Below, in pieces: positions 22,398 to 33,677 of a stretch of DNA of 64,000 nucleotides; the first letter of the stretch is position 1, and each line of letters begins with the position of its first letter. Both the position numbers and the translations under genes were made by a program. A model generated the notes under the pieces. That model saw nothing but the letters and a program-made list of their open reading frames with translations. It did not search any database and was not told the DNA's origin. The DNA is from Tenrec ecaudatus (Eukaryota; Chordata; Mammalia; Afrosoricida; Tenrecidae): NCBI RefSeq assembly GCF_050624435.1, contig NC_134546.1, forward strand, positions 77,603,700 through 77,667,699. The letters are read 5' to 3'.

Positions 22398-22839
22398 ATG
22401 CTGTTGCTATGTGTTTTCCTGTGCCTGGTGACAGTTCCCCAAGGTGAGGGTCTCAGATGTCGGTGTTGAGTCTATGGGGATGGTTGTGACTGCAAGTGAC
22501 TGACAGAGATCAATTATCTTTATTTACAGGAGTCCTATCAGAGGTGCAGCTTCAGGAGTCAGGTCCAGGACTGGTGAAGCCCTCCCAGAAGCTGTCCCTC
22601 ATCTGCACTGTCTCTGGTGTCTCCATCACAAGTAGTAGTTATGACTGGAGCTGGATCCGCCAGACTCCTGGGAAGGGGCTGCAGTGGATGGGAAGTTTAT
22701 GGTATAATGGTGGCACAAAATATAACCCGTCCTTCCAAAACCGACTCTCCATCACCAGAGACACATCGAAGAATCAGTTCTTCCTGCAGCTGAGCTCCGT
22801 AGCTGCTGAGGACATGGCTGTTTATTACTGTACAAGGAG
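22398..22839 (+). CDS. IGHV: IGHV segment, clan II, probably functional
   Basis: Heavy-chain V segment, the duplicate of the 4049 segment. The leader exon is 22398-22443 (46 nt, [15 protein letters not shown]), donor GTGAGG. The intron is 22444-22529 (86 nt, as in the 4049 copy) and ends TTTACAG. The V exon is 22530-22839. The mature region starts at 22541 with [15 protein letters not shown], Cys23 in LICTVSG, CDR1 [24 protein letters not shown] in FR2, CDR2 LWYNGGT and Cys104 in AVYYCTRS. All hallmark residues are present, including the WIRQ that is altered in the 4049 copy. The octamer, splice signals and RSS are intact. It is the best candidate for a functional V in the window. The difference in CDR1 and CDR2 from its duplicate is typical of recently duplicated V genes. 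Confidence 0.95.
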
Positions 22840-22878
22840 CACAGTGAGGGGAAGTCAGTGTGAGCCCAAACACAAACC
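22840..22878 (+). promoter_or_regulatory. V 23-RSS of the 22398 segment
   Basis: CACAGTG at 22840-22846, 23-nt spacer, ACACAAACC at 22870-22878. Confidence 0.95.
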
Positions 22879-23629
22879 TCCCATGCAGGGAAGATAATGA
22901 ACAGCAGGGGGGGCGCAGGACCCTGAACATGAACACCCAGCCATAGACAAGCAGGCAGAGGTGAATGACAGGGAGGATTTCCTGTTGGAATTAGGGCTTC
23001 CTCGCTCAGCTTTCAGCATCCCCAGAACAGATTTCTTTTTCTTTTTTTCCCCCTAAATGTTCTTCTCACTGCAACCTTGGAAAGAGGAACTAGAATTCTC
23101 TGCAGTACAAATATTAAAAGTGACAATGATCCTCCATTGTCATCCTATGTGATTCATTTTCCTTCTTCACAAGCAGATTATCGTGGTCATTCTCACCCTG
23201 TTAGTCAAAGTATGTTGACAATGAAATGCAGACATTTATAGATTCATGAGTGAAATGCATTCTTTTAAAAGGCCTGAGCTCATTGCTCTATTAAAGCCCA
23301 GGGTGACACATCTCTGGATGTGTCTCTCTGCGATGTGCACTGTGGATACTGATTGATTAATATTCTTATGTCTGAGAAAATAATTGTAGTGACTTCTGGT
23401 GCTAAACTTGTGACATGACTTTTGTGAAATTACTCTTTGGGGTCATAATGAAGCAAACACTCAATGGAAGGACAAATTTGATTCCAAAATAAAATAGATG
23501 TGTCACAAGAAGAGGAAACGGCAGACCAATATCTCAGAATGCTCTTTAGAATTGAGAATAATGAGACTTCTCACATATTTTGAACATGTTATCAGGGCAA
23601 CCAGTTCCTAGAGAAGAACATCCTGTATT
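22879..23629. other. V 3' flank, no gene
   Basis: Matches 4532-5398 of unit A with no large insertion. No gene is seen. Confidence 0.6.
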
Positions 23630-23800
23630 GTAGAGTGTCAGCAAAATAGAAGAACACACTGAATTAGATGCACACACAGAGTGGCTGCAAAAATGGTCTC
23701 AGACTTAGGAGCAAATGAGGACGGTTCAGGACTTCTCAGTTTATGTATTCGTTCTGTTGTGCAAGGAGGCACGGAGCATAAAACTTACTCAAAAGCAACC
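23630..23800 (+). repeat. RTE-type LINE, C-terminal RT fragment
   Basis: Duplicate of 5835-6010: GTAGAGTGTCAGCAAAATAG and the frame MAAKMVSDLGANEDGSG. Confidence 0.6.
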
Positions 23801-24179
23801 AGAAACATCCCTGATAATGAGTTAGAGGAATTGAGATTAATTCTGCTAGCCAAGTGTGATTACCTAAAATATTACTATAATACACCTTTTTATATTTAAT
23901 ATTTAACATTTGATACATATACCATTCCTTATTAAGTTTACCTATACATAGCTTAATATTTCTATTTTGATACACTTTTGCTTATTCTGGGTTTTAATAC
24001 TTTCTGGATTTTTTTTCATGTAGGGGTTTATATCTGTTGTATTTTGTCATTGTTGGTAGCCTTTTTGATTCCCTCTTATGTCTTTTTATGTTTTTCGATT
24101 TGTGAAACCCAAGATGGGTAAATCTACAGAGATAATAACTAGAATAAGGGTTCCTGGGGCCACAGTAAGGGAAATGGGG

Positions 24180-24729
24180 TAAAATGTAATGTGATTGGTA
24201 GATTTATGTGCCAACCTGGCCAATAGGAAAATGTGGGATTAATAAGGTTGCAGTTTGATTGGAGAGCAAAGAGATAAATGGCTCAGAAAGGCCGCCGGTA
24301 TCTCTCTTGCTCTCTGGTGATCAGATCAGTGTGTGGCTGCCTTAGCTTGTTCTTTGCCTCAACTCCTAAGCTACACTGCTTGTGGGACTAGCAACCTGTG
24401 GATCATGTCACTAGAACTTGAGTTTCCTTTGAGACTGGCTTCGCCACGTTGCTGTTGTAGACATCACTTGAGCTTGGGACTGTTGGAACTTGTCATCCTG
24501 CTGACTGTTGGTCACCCACCCTGCTGTTTGCTGCCTGTGGCCACTGTCTGCATTGCCCTCTGGAAGACTCAGCTCTCTGTTTCCTTGATCCTGGACCCAG
24601 CGGTCATTGTGAGTTGAAGGACTTCCAGTATATTAACTGTCCCATGGAAATGAATTGAACTGAGCCCTCTGTACTGCTGTGTGGCCTAATTAGATGTTAT
24701 ATACATATATATATGTATATATGTATGTA

Positions 24730-24779
<50 letters not shown>

Positions 24780-24830
24780 AAATCATAAGTATCCTGGTTT
24801 TGTTTCTCTAGAGAACCCTCTCTAACACAG
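24180..24830 (-). repeat. Interspersed repeat, antisense
   Basis: Contains ATTGGTAGATTTATGTGCCA at the left and TTTGTTTCTCTAGAGAACCC at the right. The reverse complement matches 30462-31018, which starts TTAGAAAGGGTTCTCTAGAT and ends AACCTACCTATCACAAT. The family is not identified. Confidence 0.6.
24704..24778. repeat. AT/AC dinucleotide repeat
   Basis: A TATATG-rich stretch becomes a pure AT run and then an ACAC run. It lies within the repeat at 24180-24830. Confidence 0.9.
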
Positions 24831-25164
24831 GGAGCTAATGTAAAGGATTTCAAGAAGGAAGAAAATGTTTTCAAACAGGTTGTGATAGCAATTGTGAACA
24901 CTGCTTGATAAGATTGAATGACAGAATGGTATGATGTCTGGATTTGATTCTAATAAAATGGTTTGAATGAGGGAGAAAAAGAAAATGTTTAAGGATCTTA
25001 GTTGCTGACAAAATGATTTAAAAGGTTTTTATTTTGTATACTTCTGAAAATAACTTCTTAAAACATTTCATATGAAAATGTACCTAATATTTACAACATG
25101 CTGTTTCTAATACATATTTCATAATAAATTTTGCTAATTTCTCAGTTTAAAAAAGGCAGTGTCT

Positions 25165-25245
25165 GAAAATAAGGAGCAGCTCTACTCTGTCCTAGAGGGT
25201 GGCTATGAGTCAGAATTCACTCGCTGCTAGTGTGTTATGGTAATT
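25165..25245 (+). repeat. AfroSINE fragment
   Basis: AGGAGCAGCTCTACTCTGTC and GGCTATGAGTCAGAATTCAC; this is the duplicate of 7706-7795. Confidence 0.75.
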
Positions 25246-25579
25246 GAGTTTCTCAATTTGTATCTTATTTTGGTTGCTGATCTCCATTAGTTTGATTTCT
25301 GTGCATTCTGTATTATGTCTAATCATAGTTAATATTATTGTCAGGAATTGGTCAATTCTTTCCATTATCCTGGTCTCCAAAGAAATTATTACATCATGTT
25401 TTTATTTTAATTATGCCCTCTTTTTTCTATAACATCGTTTATGCTATTATTTGTAATATTTTAATAACATGTTAATGGTTTTCCTTTTAAATATACATTT
25501 TATTGGTTGTTCTAAAATTTTCTATGTAGCATTGTGAAAATAAACTTATTTGTCCTTCCAGTTGATTTATTCCTTTTTA

Positions 25580-26222
25580 TATATCATTTTATTGGGGTTT
25601 TGAACAGCTCTTATAACAATCCATACATACATCCATTGTGTCAAGCACCTTTGTCCATATATTGCCATCATCATTTTCAAAACATATTCTTTCTACTTGA
25701 ACCTTTGGTATCAGCTCATTTCCCACCCACTTCCACCCTCCCTCATGAAAACTTGATAGTTTATAATATTTTTCCATGCCTTACACCAAACGCTGTCTCC
25801 CTTCACCCACTTTTCTGGTTTTCATCTCCCTGGGAGGGGGTTATATGTATATCATTGTGATCAGTCCCTCTTCCTCTGCCCCACCTCCCTGCTATCCTCC
25901 TGTATCCCTACTCTTATTATTGATCCTGAGGGTTTTATCTGTCTTGGATTCCCTGGGTTGTGAGCTTTTATCTGTTGCAGTGTACATGTTTTGGTCTACC
26001 AGGATTTGTAAGGTAGAATTGGGGTCATAATAGTGGGAGGGGAGAGCATTAAATAACTTGAGGAAAGTTCTATGTTTCATCGGAGCTATACTGCACCCTG
26101 ACTGGGTCATCTCTTCCTTGTGAACCTGTGAGGGGATGTCCAATCTGTAGACAACTGGCCATTCCCTTATTTTGTAGTGTAAGTTCATCATAACACTATA
26201 TTTCTGTTGAAACAATTGAGAA
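25580..26222 (-). repeat. L1 3' UTR end, antisense
   Basis: The left end ATTTTATTGGGGTTTTGAAC, then CTTATAACAATCCATACATA, is the reverse complement of the L1 tail. It continues into 3' UTR sequence with GGGAGGGGGTTATATGTA. Unit A lacks it between 8090 and 8160, so it is a unit-specific insertion. Confidence 0.65.
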
Positions 26223-27066
26223 GTCACCAGCAAAAGCACAGTTTACACAGAGGTGTTGGATGCAACAGTAGTTTGCTCTCACAGAGAAGAGGTAGAGCTA
26301 GCTCATCAGGAGTGGGCACAAGTCTCCACAGTCAGTGATTTCACCCTGGGGCCAGTGCAGGGATGGTGGTTTGCAAGCATCCCTCTTTTGTGCTGCAGTT
26401 GAAAAACTGTGTTCCCTCCATAACAGCAAAGATAAAGAAATGGGTTTGTGCTATGAGCTCAAATCTGCTGGAAATAGTGAGTTTGTATTGTTGTTGCTGC
26501 TGTTTTGTGTGTTCCATGTAATGTGAATAACAATCATTTTGGGGACTGTTAGCATGTGTTCAGCCGAAGGTAGAAGGGATAGGCTGTAGGACACCAGACA
26601 CTAAAGAGTGTTTTTGAATACAGAAGCCCTGGAAAGGCAGTCATCCATCAAGGTCATCATATCCCAGTAGCCAGACTGACAATTTAATGCTAATCATGTC
26701 TGGTTCTGTCATGGACTCCAGAGAAGGAGGCAACAGATTGTCAGCTCCCCCAATTTCCAATTCCTATTGGAGTTTGTCTCAGGTATATTTTGTTGTTGCA
26801 GGTAACACTTTTGAATATTTGTTACATGTTTTTCTGTTTTGCAGTAGATAAAACTTGGGCTTGATAAACATATAGAGAAAGGAAGTAGATTATGGGTTTC
26901 GATGGGTGGTGACATGGGAGGGTGTAACCAGGAGCTGAAGTCAAGGAATATAAGAAGGAAGATGATGTTTTGAAACTGATTGTGGTAGCAATTGTACAAT
27001 ACTGTTTGATGTGAGTGAACTGTGGAATGATATGATATCTCTATTAGTTCCCAATAAAATGGTTAG
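26223..27066 (+). repeat. Retroposon copy shared by units A and B
   Basis: Duplicate of 8160-9000, from TCACCAGCAAAAGCACAG to TTCCCAATAAAATGG. Confidence 0.55.
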
Positions 27067-27581
27067 GGGAAAAAATAAATAAAGATTATTTATTCCATTG
27101 CTAACAGTTTTTTTGTAAATTCAAGTTCCTGGCTTATATCAAAATCTTTTTTACTGTTCATTATTTAAATGTTTGTTTGTTTGTTTGTTTTTGAATGTTG
27201 TTATACTGGGATGAATTTCTATCATTTTATGATTATGTGTGACTATCTGTCACTTAATTTTAACTTATTTTTTTCATGATACATATATGTAACAAAAGGC
27301 CATTTGCAAAATTCTTCTCATGCATAATTCAGTGACAATAGATTATCATTGTGTTAAACAATTACCAATACCTGCAAAGTTTCCTATCACGCATATAACA
27401 CAAAAACAGACAAAAGAATTCTGGCTTGATAATTTCCTCCTTAACATGGAATAAATAGCTATAAATCTATTACTTCAATTACTTTGAATAAAAGTCTGCT
27501 TTAAAAACTTTCCCTCCACCTTTGGAAAGAATAAAGCCTAAACTCTGTCCAATGTCTTTCAGTCAGATATCTTTAAAAAAA

Positions 27582-27815
27582 AAAAAACATTTTATTAGGG
27601 GCTCATACATCTCTTATCACAATCCATACATATACATACATCAACTGTATAAAGCATATCTGTATATTCTTTGCCCTAATCATTTTCTTTTTTTTCTTTT
27701 CTTTTTTTTACATTTTATTAGGGCTCATACAACTCTTAACACAATCCACACATATACATACGTCAATTGTATAAAGCACATCCATACATTCTTTGCCCTA
27801 ATCACTCTCAAAGCA
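27582..27815 (-). repeat. Two antisense L1 3' ends in tandem
   Basis: Two copies of ACATTTTATTAGG...CTCATACA...CTTATCACAATCCATACA, starting near 27585 and 27709, lie in the same orientation. They mirror the pair at 6217-6460 but are on the other strand. Confidence 0.75.
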
Positions 27816-27849
27816 TTTGCATTTGCTTTGGATTAGATAAAATGTTTCT

Positions 27850-27968
27850 GTGTGGTCCCTATAAGGTGGAAGACAGTGTCAGCTCAAAGTACACCTTTCC
27901 TGTGTGTGATGGGATGCTGTCAGCAAGGGGCTCTCAGAATACATTGAGCCCAACATACGCCTGGGTAC
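27850..27968 (+). pseudogene. V segment 3' end relic
   Basis: ACAGTGTCAGCTCAAAG followed by GTGATGGGATGCTGTCAGCA and AGGGGCTCTCAGAATAC duplicates the relic at 9881-10000. The pogo element inserted directly after it. Confidence 0.5.
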
Positions 27969-27970
27969 TA

Positions 27971-30186
27971 CCATATATACTCATCTATAAGCTGAGTTTT
28001 TCAGCACAAAAATGTGCTGAAAACCTGGGGTTCGGCATATACATGGGTCAGTGGTATCCCAGTGAGGTGTAACATCTCGCTGCGCCCCCCACCCCCTGGT
28101 AACGAGATGAGCGCCCGTTATCTCGCGGGTGATTTCCATTTGTCCATTGTTCATTCAAAGCCTTGCTGACACTGCAGGACTTTGAATGTTTGTTTACTCG
28201 CATTTAATCAATCACAGCCATCCTAAGACATGGACGGCTCCAATTGGCAGAAGCACCCATACTGATTCACTTTCGCCGGCAGCTGAACGGGTAAGGATGT
28301 TTCTGTGGCTGCGCTATGTCTCTGCCCCCTGGTGTCTGTGCTAATTTACATCCTGCATGCCCTGCCTACACAGACTCCCCCCTGCCCCTCCTCCCATCTA
28401 ACATGTCTTGCGGGGGGAGGGGGGGACATTACCATGAAAGTTCTTTTTCAAAGTCTTGGTTTTTTATCCTATTATATATGGATACTCTTCAACCAAAACA
28501 AAAACGCCAGTCATATGAGCCTGGTTTCAAATTGAAGGTTGTGTCAAGAGCAGAAGAGAGCAATAACAGTATTGCAAGTAGGGAATTCTGTGTTGATGAA
28601 AAGCAAGTAAGGGAGTGGAGGAAAATGAAGGCTGACTTGAAACAGATTCCAAAAACTAAAAAAGCTCATTGTGGTTTAATGTCTTTTTGAGGGCTCTATA
28701 GAGTGAATTGCATAAATGGGTTATGGAGTGTCGTCAAAATGGTTTTACTGTGTAACACGCATGGGAATCCGCATACGTGTTCTACAGATGGCTAAGGATG
28801 ACAAATATAAAGCACCAGGCATTGAAAAATTTGTTGCATCAGCAGGATGGTGTACCCGCTTCATGAATAAGTTTGGCCTACTATGTTTGAGGCAAAGAAC
28901 AAAGATTTCCCAGAAATTGCCACAAGACCTTGAAGAAGAAATTATGTCATTCCAGTCATTTATTATAAAACAAAGAAGGATTTATACCTTTGAGCTGGCA
29001 GATATTGGGAATGTGGATAAAACTGCCATAACTTTTGATCATCCAAGCAACAGAACTGTGGCAAGTTTAGAAGAAAAAATGACATTTTTTCTAAAAACCA
29101 CAGGAAATGAAAAAACAAACACTTTACAGTTGTTCTATCATGTTTGGCTAATGGAACTAAGCTGCATCCTGTCTTTATTTTTAAAGGAAAGACCTTGCCT
29201 AAAAAGATCAATTTCCCACCAAGAATTATTGTGCCTGCACATGTTAAAGGCTGGATGGATGAAAAGGAACAAATAAAAATGGCTGGAAGAAATTTGGAAC
29301 CGATGACCAGGAGCAGCCTTAAAGTAAAAGCCATCACTACTTGTTTGGGATATGTTCAGAGCCCACCTATCAGATGACATAAAAAAAATTAGCCAAACCT
29401 AGTAAAGTTACTTTAGCCATTATTCCAGGTGGGCTTACATCTGTACTGCAGCCTCTGGATGTATCTTTGAATAAGCCTTTTAAAGATCGTGTGTGAAGGA
29501 TGTGGCATGAATGGATGTCATCTGGTCAGGCCCAACTAACAAAAGGAGGAAATCTCATGAAGCCTGACATAGAGTTAATAGCAAAGTGGGTTCGAGATGC
29601 ATGGGAAGACATTCCAGAAGACATGGTGTGATGTGCCTTCCAGAAATGTAGTATTTGTAATGCTAATGGCAGTGAAGACTGTGCTTTGTATGAAAATGAC
29701 AGCAGTGAAGGTGATGGCGGCGATCTCAGTGAGGAAAGCGTCTATGATGACCTCACACCAGCTGAAGCTCTGCAATAGGATACGGATGATGATGAGGAAT
29801 CAAATTTTGAAGGATTTTACTCTTTACATTTTAGCTTGGTTGCTGATTGAGCTCAGGGAATAGTACTCTTAAGGTATCATTGTTCATACCTTATTGTTTT
29901 TGTTGAACCTGTTTTCCACTTACTGTGTTGGTTTACTAATGTTAAATGACTTGTTGTCCTTTTTTTGTTTTTTATTTAAAATAAATATTTGAATACATTA
30001 CCCCCACTGATGTCTCAATTTTTTAGTAATTTTATTTTCACTTGTTTTGATTAATGAAACTCACCAATAGCTTCTGCATTTTCCACCCTAGGCTTATACT
30101 CGAGTCAATCAGTTTTTCTGGTTTCCCAGGTAATAATTAGGTACCTCGACTTATACTCAGGTCAGCTTATATTCGAGTGTATACAG
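27971..30186 (+). mobile_element. Pogo-type DNA transposon with TA duplication
   Basis: A 2.2 kb element of the Tc1/mariner superfamily, pogo branch. The left end CCATATATACTCATCTATAA and the right end, read inverted (CTGTATACACTCGAATATAA), form terminal inverted repeats. TA dinucleotides at 27969-27970 and 30187-30188 are the target-site duplication. The flanks join to match unit A near 10000, which has no insertion. It carries one broken transposase gene. Confidence 0.88.
28478..29850 (+). pseudogene. Pogo-like transposase, frameshifted
   Basis: Transposase of the pogo/Tigger group, related to the domesticated POGK family. The likely start at 28478 gives MDTLQPKQKRQSYEPGFKLK, a CENPB-type N-terminal DNA-binding domain ending near VREWRKMK. 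A second DNA-binding part follows (GWCTRFMNKFGL, LRQRTKISQKLP). The DDE core has IGNVDKTAITFDHPSNRT, with the first Asp kept, ANGTKLHPVFIFKG, then LVWDMFRAHLSDD and IIPGGLTSVLQPLDVSLNKP in other frames. An acidic C-terminus follows. Frame changes occur near 28690-28716, 29130 and 29290, and there are stops after PFKDRV and PEDMV. It is not functional. The exact family name would need a repeat database. Confidence 0.85.
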
Positions 30187-30461
30187 TAATTTTTCCTTTG
30201 GGGAGGAAACATTACCTTATTTCTGTGGTTTCTTTTAACACCATAAACAACCTTGTTGTTAGGGTTTTTGGTTTGTTTTAATTCAATCTCTAATTCTGGA
30301 TGAAAACTTCGAAGTACCTTTTACTCCTTTCCAAATATTCTGCAATGTCCTAGGGGAAAGGAGCTTTAGGGATGACAGACAGGTGTTTCCCTTTGTGTTC
30401 AGATGTATGAAAAGATTCAGGAAAGCCTGGCCTTGATTCCATTATGTCTTGATTATGTTAG

Positions 30462-31018
30462 AAAGGGTTCTCTAGATGAAAAAACAAACAAACCATGGCA
30501 TATGATTATACATCAATATCTATCTCTATCTATCTCTATTTATGTAACCTAAGAAATAAACAGTTAATCTATAAAGCAGTGCAAATGGCTCAGTGCAACT
30601 CACTTCCCAGAGACAGCTAATACACTGGCAGTCCTTTAAGTCTTGAGGGCCACAGGGTAGTCCTCTGTAGAGCAATTCAGATTATCTGTGCACAGGCAGC
30701 AAACAGCAAGGCAGTTGACAGGATCCAACAGTCCCAAGCTCAAGCGATATTACTCCAGTAGTGTGTAGTGAAGCAGTTTTGAAGGAAACGAAAAACTACA
30801 GCAACACAGTCCATGGGTTAGGTGTCCCACAGGTAGTGTAGCTTGAAAATTGAAGCAGAGAGCAAGCTATGGCAACCACAAACTGATCTGATCATCAAAG
30901 AGCAAGAGACAAGAAAGGTGAGGCTCACCAAGCCATTTACCTCTCTGCCCTTCAATTAATCCCACGTGTGTTCATTGGCCATGTTGGCACAATAAACCTA
31001 CCTATCACAATGAGGATA
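30462..31018 (+). repeat. Interspersed repeat, sense copy
   Basis: From TTAGAAAGGGTTCTCTAGAT to CTACCTATCACAAT; same family as 24180-24830 in the opposite orientation. It is absent at the matching site of unit A near 10258. Confidence 0.6.
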
Positions 31019-31240
31019 TTCTCTATAATTTCACCAGGGCATCTGGGTAATTATGATAGTAATGGATGTAAGCAACAGTAAACATAAAATATGAACAGAT
31101 GTTCATATGATTGGTAAAGTGAAAAACTGAGAGAGAGGACTGTGTTCTCCCAAAGACAATGTCCCCATCACCATGTAATTCCCAGAGCCAGGGGCCTCCA
31201 TTGAGCCCTTTTCACCTTTACATACCAATTTGCCTCCCAC

Positions 31241-31248
31241 ATGCAAAT
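31241..31248 (+). promoter_or_regulatory. Ig promoter octamer ATGCAAAT
   Basis: Perfect octamer in GCCTCCCACATGCAAATACC, 106 nt upstream of the leader ATG at 31354. Confidence 0.87.
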
Positions 31249-31353
31249 ACCTAATATGCAGCCATGTGAAACCATAGCACATGTACTTAAATTCATATTC
31301 CTTCTCACCCTGGAGAGCATTTTCTGGGCGTCATGAATCTTATCCACATGAAC

Positions 31354-31786
31354 ATGAATTATGTGTGGAGTTTCCTTTAACTGGTGGAGACTCTGGGAGG
31401 TGAGTGCTTCAGGGATTCACACAGGAAATCTGGGGATGCAGCATCTGAACACATGACCTACTTTTGTTCTTTTTATCTACAGGTGTCCTAGCTCAGGTCT
31501 AGTGACAAGAGTCAGACCCTGGAGTGATGAAGCCTTCACAGGCACTGTCTCTCACTTGTGCTGTCTCCAGGTTCTCTTTAACGAGCTCCGATGTCAGCTG
31601 GATCCGCCATGATTCAGGAAAGGGACTGGAATGGGTTGGTGATATACAGAGGGGTGCTAGCACACACTATAATCCAGCTCTCGAGTCTCAAGTCAGCATA
31701 ACCAGGGACACCTCCAAAAGTCAGGTTTATTTAAAACTGAGCTCTGTGAATCCTGAGAACACAGCCGTGTATTACTGTACTAGAGG
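31354..31786 (+). pseudogene. IGHV: IGHV pseudogene, clan II
   Basis: Duplicate of the 10614 segment. The leader exon is 31354-31399 (46 nt) but has TAA at 31378-31380. The acceptor CTACAG is intact, unlike in its duplicate, and the V exon starts at 31483. The mature region starts at 31494 and has two consecutive stops at codons 3 and 4 (TAG 31500-31502, TGA 31503-31505). After these the frame is open to Cys104: [31 protein letters not shown]2 IQRGAST and [10 protein letters not shown]2 has RH instead of RQ. Defects differ from those at 10614, so the two copies died separately. Promoter and RSS are kept. Confidence 0.92.
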
Positions 31787-31825
31787 CACAGTGATGGGAA
31801 GTCAGTGTGAACCCAGACACAAACC
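31787..31825 (+). promoter_or_regulatory. V 23-RSS of the 31354 pseudogene
   Basis: CACAGTG at 31787-31793, 23-nt spacer, ACACAAACC at 31817-31825. Confidence 0.93.
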
Positions 31826-32080
31826 TCCCAGCAACAGGCCATGGTTTCAGTACATGCAAGGGCTGAGGTCAGTAATGCTTTCCTCTCAGAAGCTGTGGTT
31901 TCCCCATCTTGTCAGCACCTCTCTAGGGACACCATGCATAGACTCAAGAGAAGCTTCATGCCTCTAAACATGATTTATTTTCATTGGAATGGGCTTTGTC
32001 TCTCTTTCGCCATCTTCCAAAGAAAGATTTCACAGTAATAGTAATTGATGAGATATCACTTTAAAACTAGTTAGTTCAGG

Positions 32081-32298
32081 CAGGTGTCCTCAAACTATGG
32101 CCCACAGGCCACATGTGGCCCACCAAGGACATTTATCCAGCCCGCCAGGTGTTTTTGCCCCGTTTGTTTTTTGACTTCAAAATAAGATAGGTGCATTGTG
32201 CATAGGAATTTGTTTTTTTTTTTAACTGTAGTCTGGCCCTCCAACGGGTCTAAGGGACAACGAACTGGCCCCCAGTTTAAAGAGTTTGAGGACTCCTG
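32081..32298. mobile_element. hAT-type non-autonomous element, copy 2
   Basis: Left end CAGGTGTCCTCAAACTATGG and right end GAGTTTGAGGACTCCTG are inverted repeats. Flanks AGTTCAGG and TTTCAGGG are a plausible imperfect 8-nt target duplication. It sits in the V 3' flank and is 218 nt long. Confidence 0.8.
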
Positions 32299-32599
32299 TT
32301 TCAGGGTACTAACTAGTGCCATTTGTTGTCAAAGCTATAAATATTCATGTAGAAAAAAAATCTCATGTGGACTCCCAAATTTTCTCCACACCCTAAGATT
32401 TATCTTGATCCTTCTTGTAATAAATAATCACAAATGTAGTTTTATGCAATCATTTAGGCTTAGAAGGCCCTAGAAAATATTGTCTATCTGAATATAGTTG
32501 TTTGAAAGCAAATAATTATTAATATCCTCAAAAAAAGAGAAAATAAACTCAACCAAAAGTGAAAGAACATGTGTATACATGTATATAAACATGTATACA
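32299..32599. other. V 3' flank remainder
   Basis: TAGTGCCATTTGTTGTCAAAG and CTCATGTGGACTCCCAAATT resemble the downstream flank of the 15054 segment near 15775 and 16013. No gene is seen. Confidence 0.5.
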
Positions 32600-32875
32600 C
32601 ACATCCTAATATGACACAAGGATGGTGATAATTTATTCATCTCACATACTTTGGACATGTTGCTCAGAGAGGGAAGTCCCTGGAGAAGGCCATCACGAGG
32701 GCAGTGACAAGGAGGAAGGCCCTCCAGGAGATGGAGTAACCATGGCTGCAACAATGAGATCAAACGTAAGAACAGTTGTGAGGACGGTGCAGGACTGGGC
32801 AGTGTTCTGTTCTTTTGTGCTTAGGCATGCTTTGAGTAGGAACCAACTTGATGGCACCTATCAACAACAAATTCA
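32600..32875 (+). repeat. RTE-type LINE 3' end with RT C-terminus
   Basis: CATACTTTGGACATGTTGCT, GAGGAAGGCCCTCCAGGAGA, GTGAGGACGGTGCAGGACTG and GGCACCTATCAACAACAA give the sense 3' end of an RTE LINE. This copy shows the orientation of the many antisense fragments in the window. Confidence 0.7.
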
Positions 32876-33677
32876 TAAACTGTGCTAAGTACTCTAGAAT
32901 GTCCACCTTTCTTAGATTTCAAATAGAGAGGCTATCTACAGAGAAATCTATCTACTCCTATAAAGATCGATAGACTTTTAAAATCCTATACAGGGTTGCT
33001 ATGAGTTGGAGTATACTTTAGGGCAGTGGGTTAGATGTAAAAATATTGATAGACTGCCTTTTCCACTGAAAAGTAAATGTTATTTATTGAAAATCTATTA
33101 GGAGCCAGGTTATATTCTAGGCATCCTTGTCATCCGGGATGAAACAGTAAGTAAAGAGGAAAAAAATTCCTTTCCTCATGGATTGCCCATTATAAATGCT
33201 CTTTATCACACTGAATATTATTAGTCCACTATATGGCACTCTGAGCTGCATAAAGTCTTAATTTTCAACACAAATAAATTACTCAAGTTTGAAAAACAAG
33301 AACAAATTATAAACCTAATATTTCCTGACAGGGTCTATTTATGTCTATCTATGTAAGTCTCAAGTCAGTGTTTTCCTTTTTCGAACACTTGAGGGACTCA
33401 AATCACGTTCTTTTAAATGTCCTTTGCATTTGAGGTACCCAAGTAAGACTGAAGGAGTATTTCAGGGGTGCACAGTGGGTGAAGTAAGCTTTCCTTACTT
33501 AAAGTCATTGGTACTTTCAATATTCTCCCCCCAAGTCATCATTTTCAGGTCATCGATTTTCCTGCAAATTTCTTACTCATTGTCTAGCTTTCACAGGCAT
33601 GAGGCAGTTGATCCTCAAGTGACATCGCGCAATATGTAACATAGGTTCTCAGAGCAGATGTACATATAAAGAAGACT

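Larger units (their letters stand above)
24000..24975 (+). repeat. Retroposon 3' end split by another repeat
   Basis: ATAACTAGAATAAGGGTTCC near 24135 and the tail GATTCTAATAAAATGG near 24955 belong to the element also seen at 7060-7420. The middle is interrupted by the insertion at 24180-24830. Confidence 0.55.
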
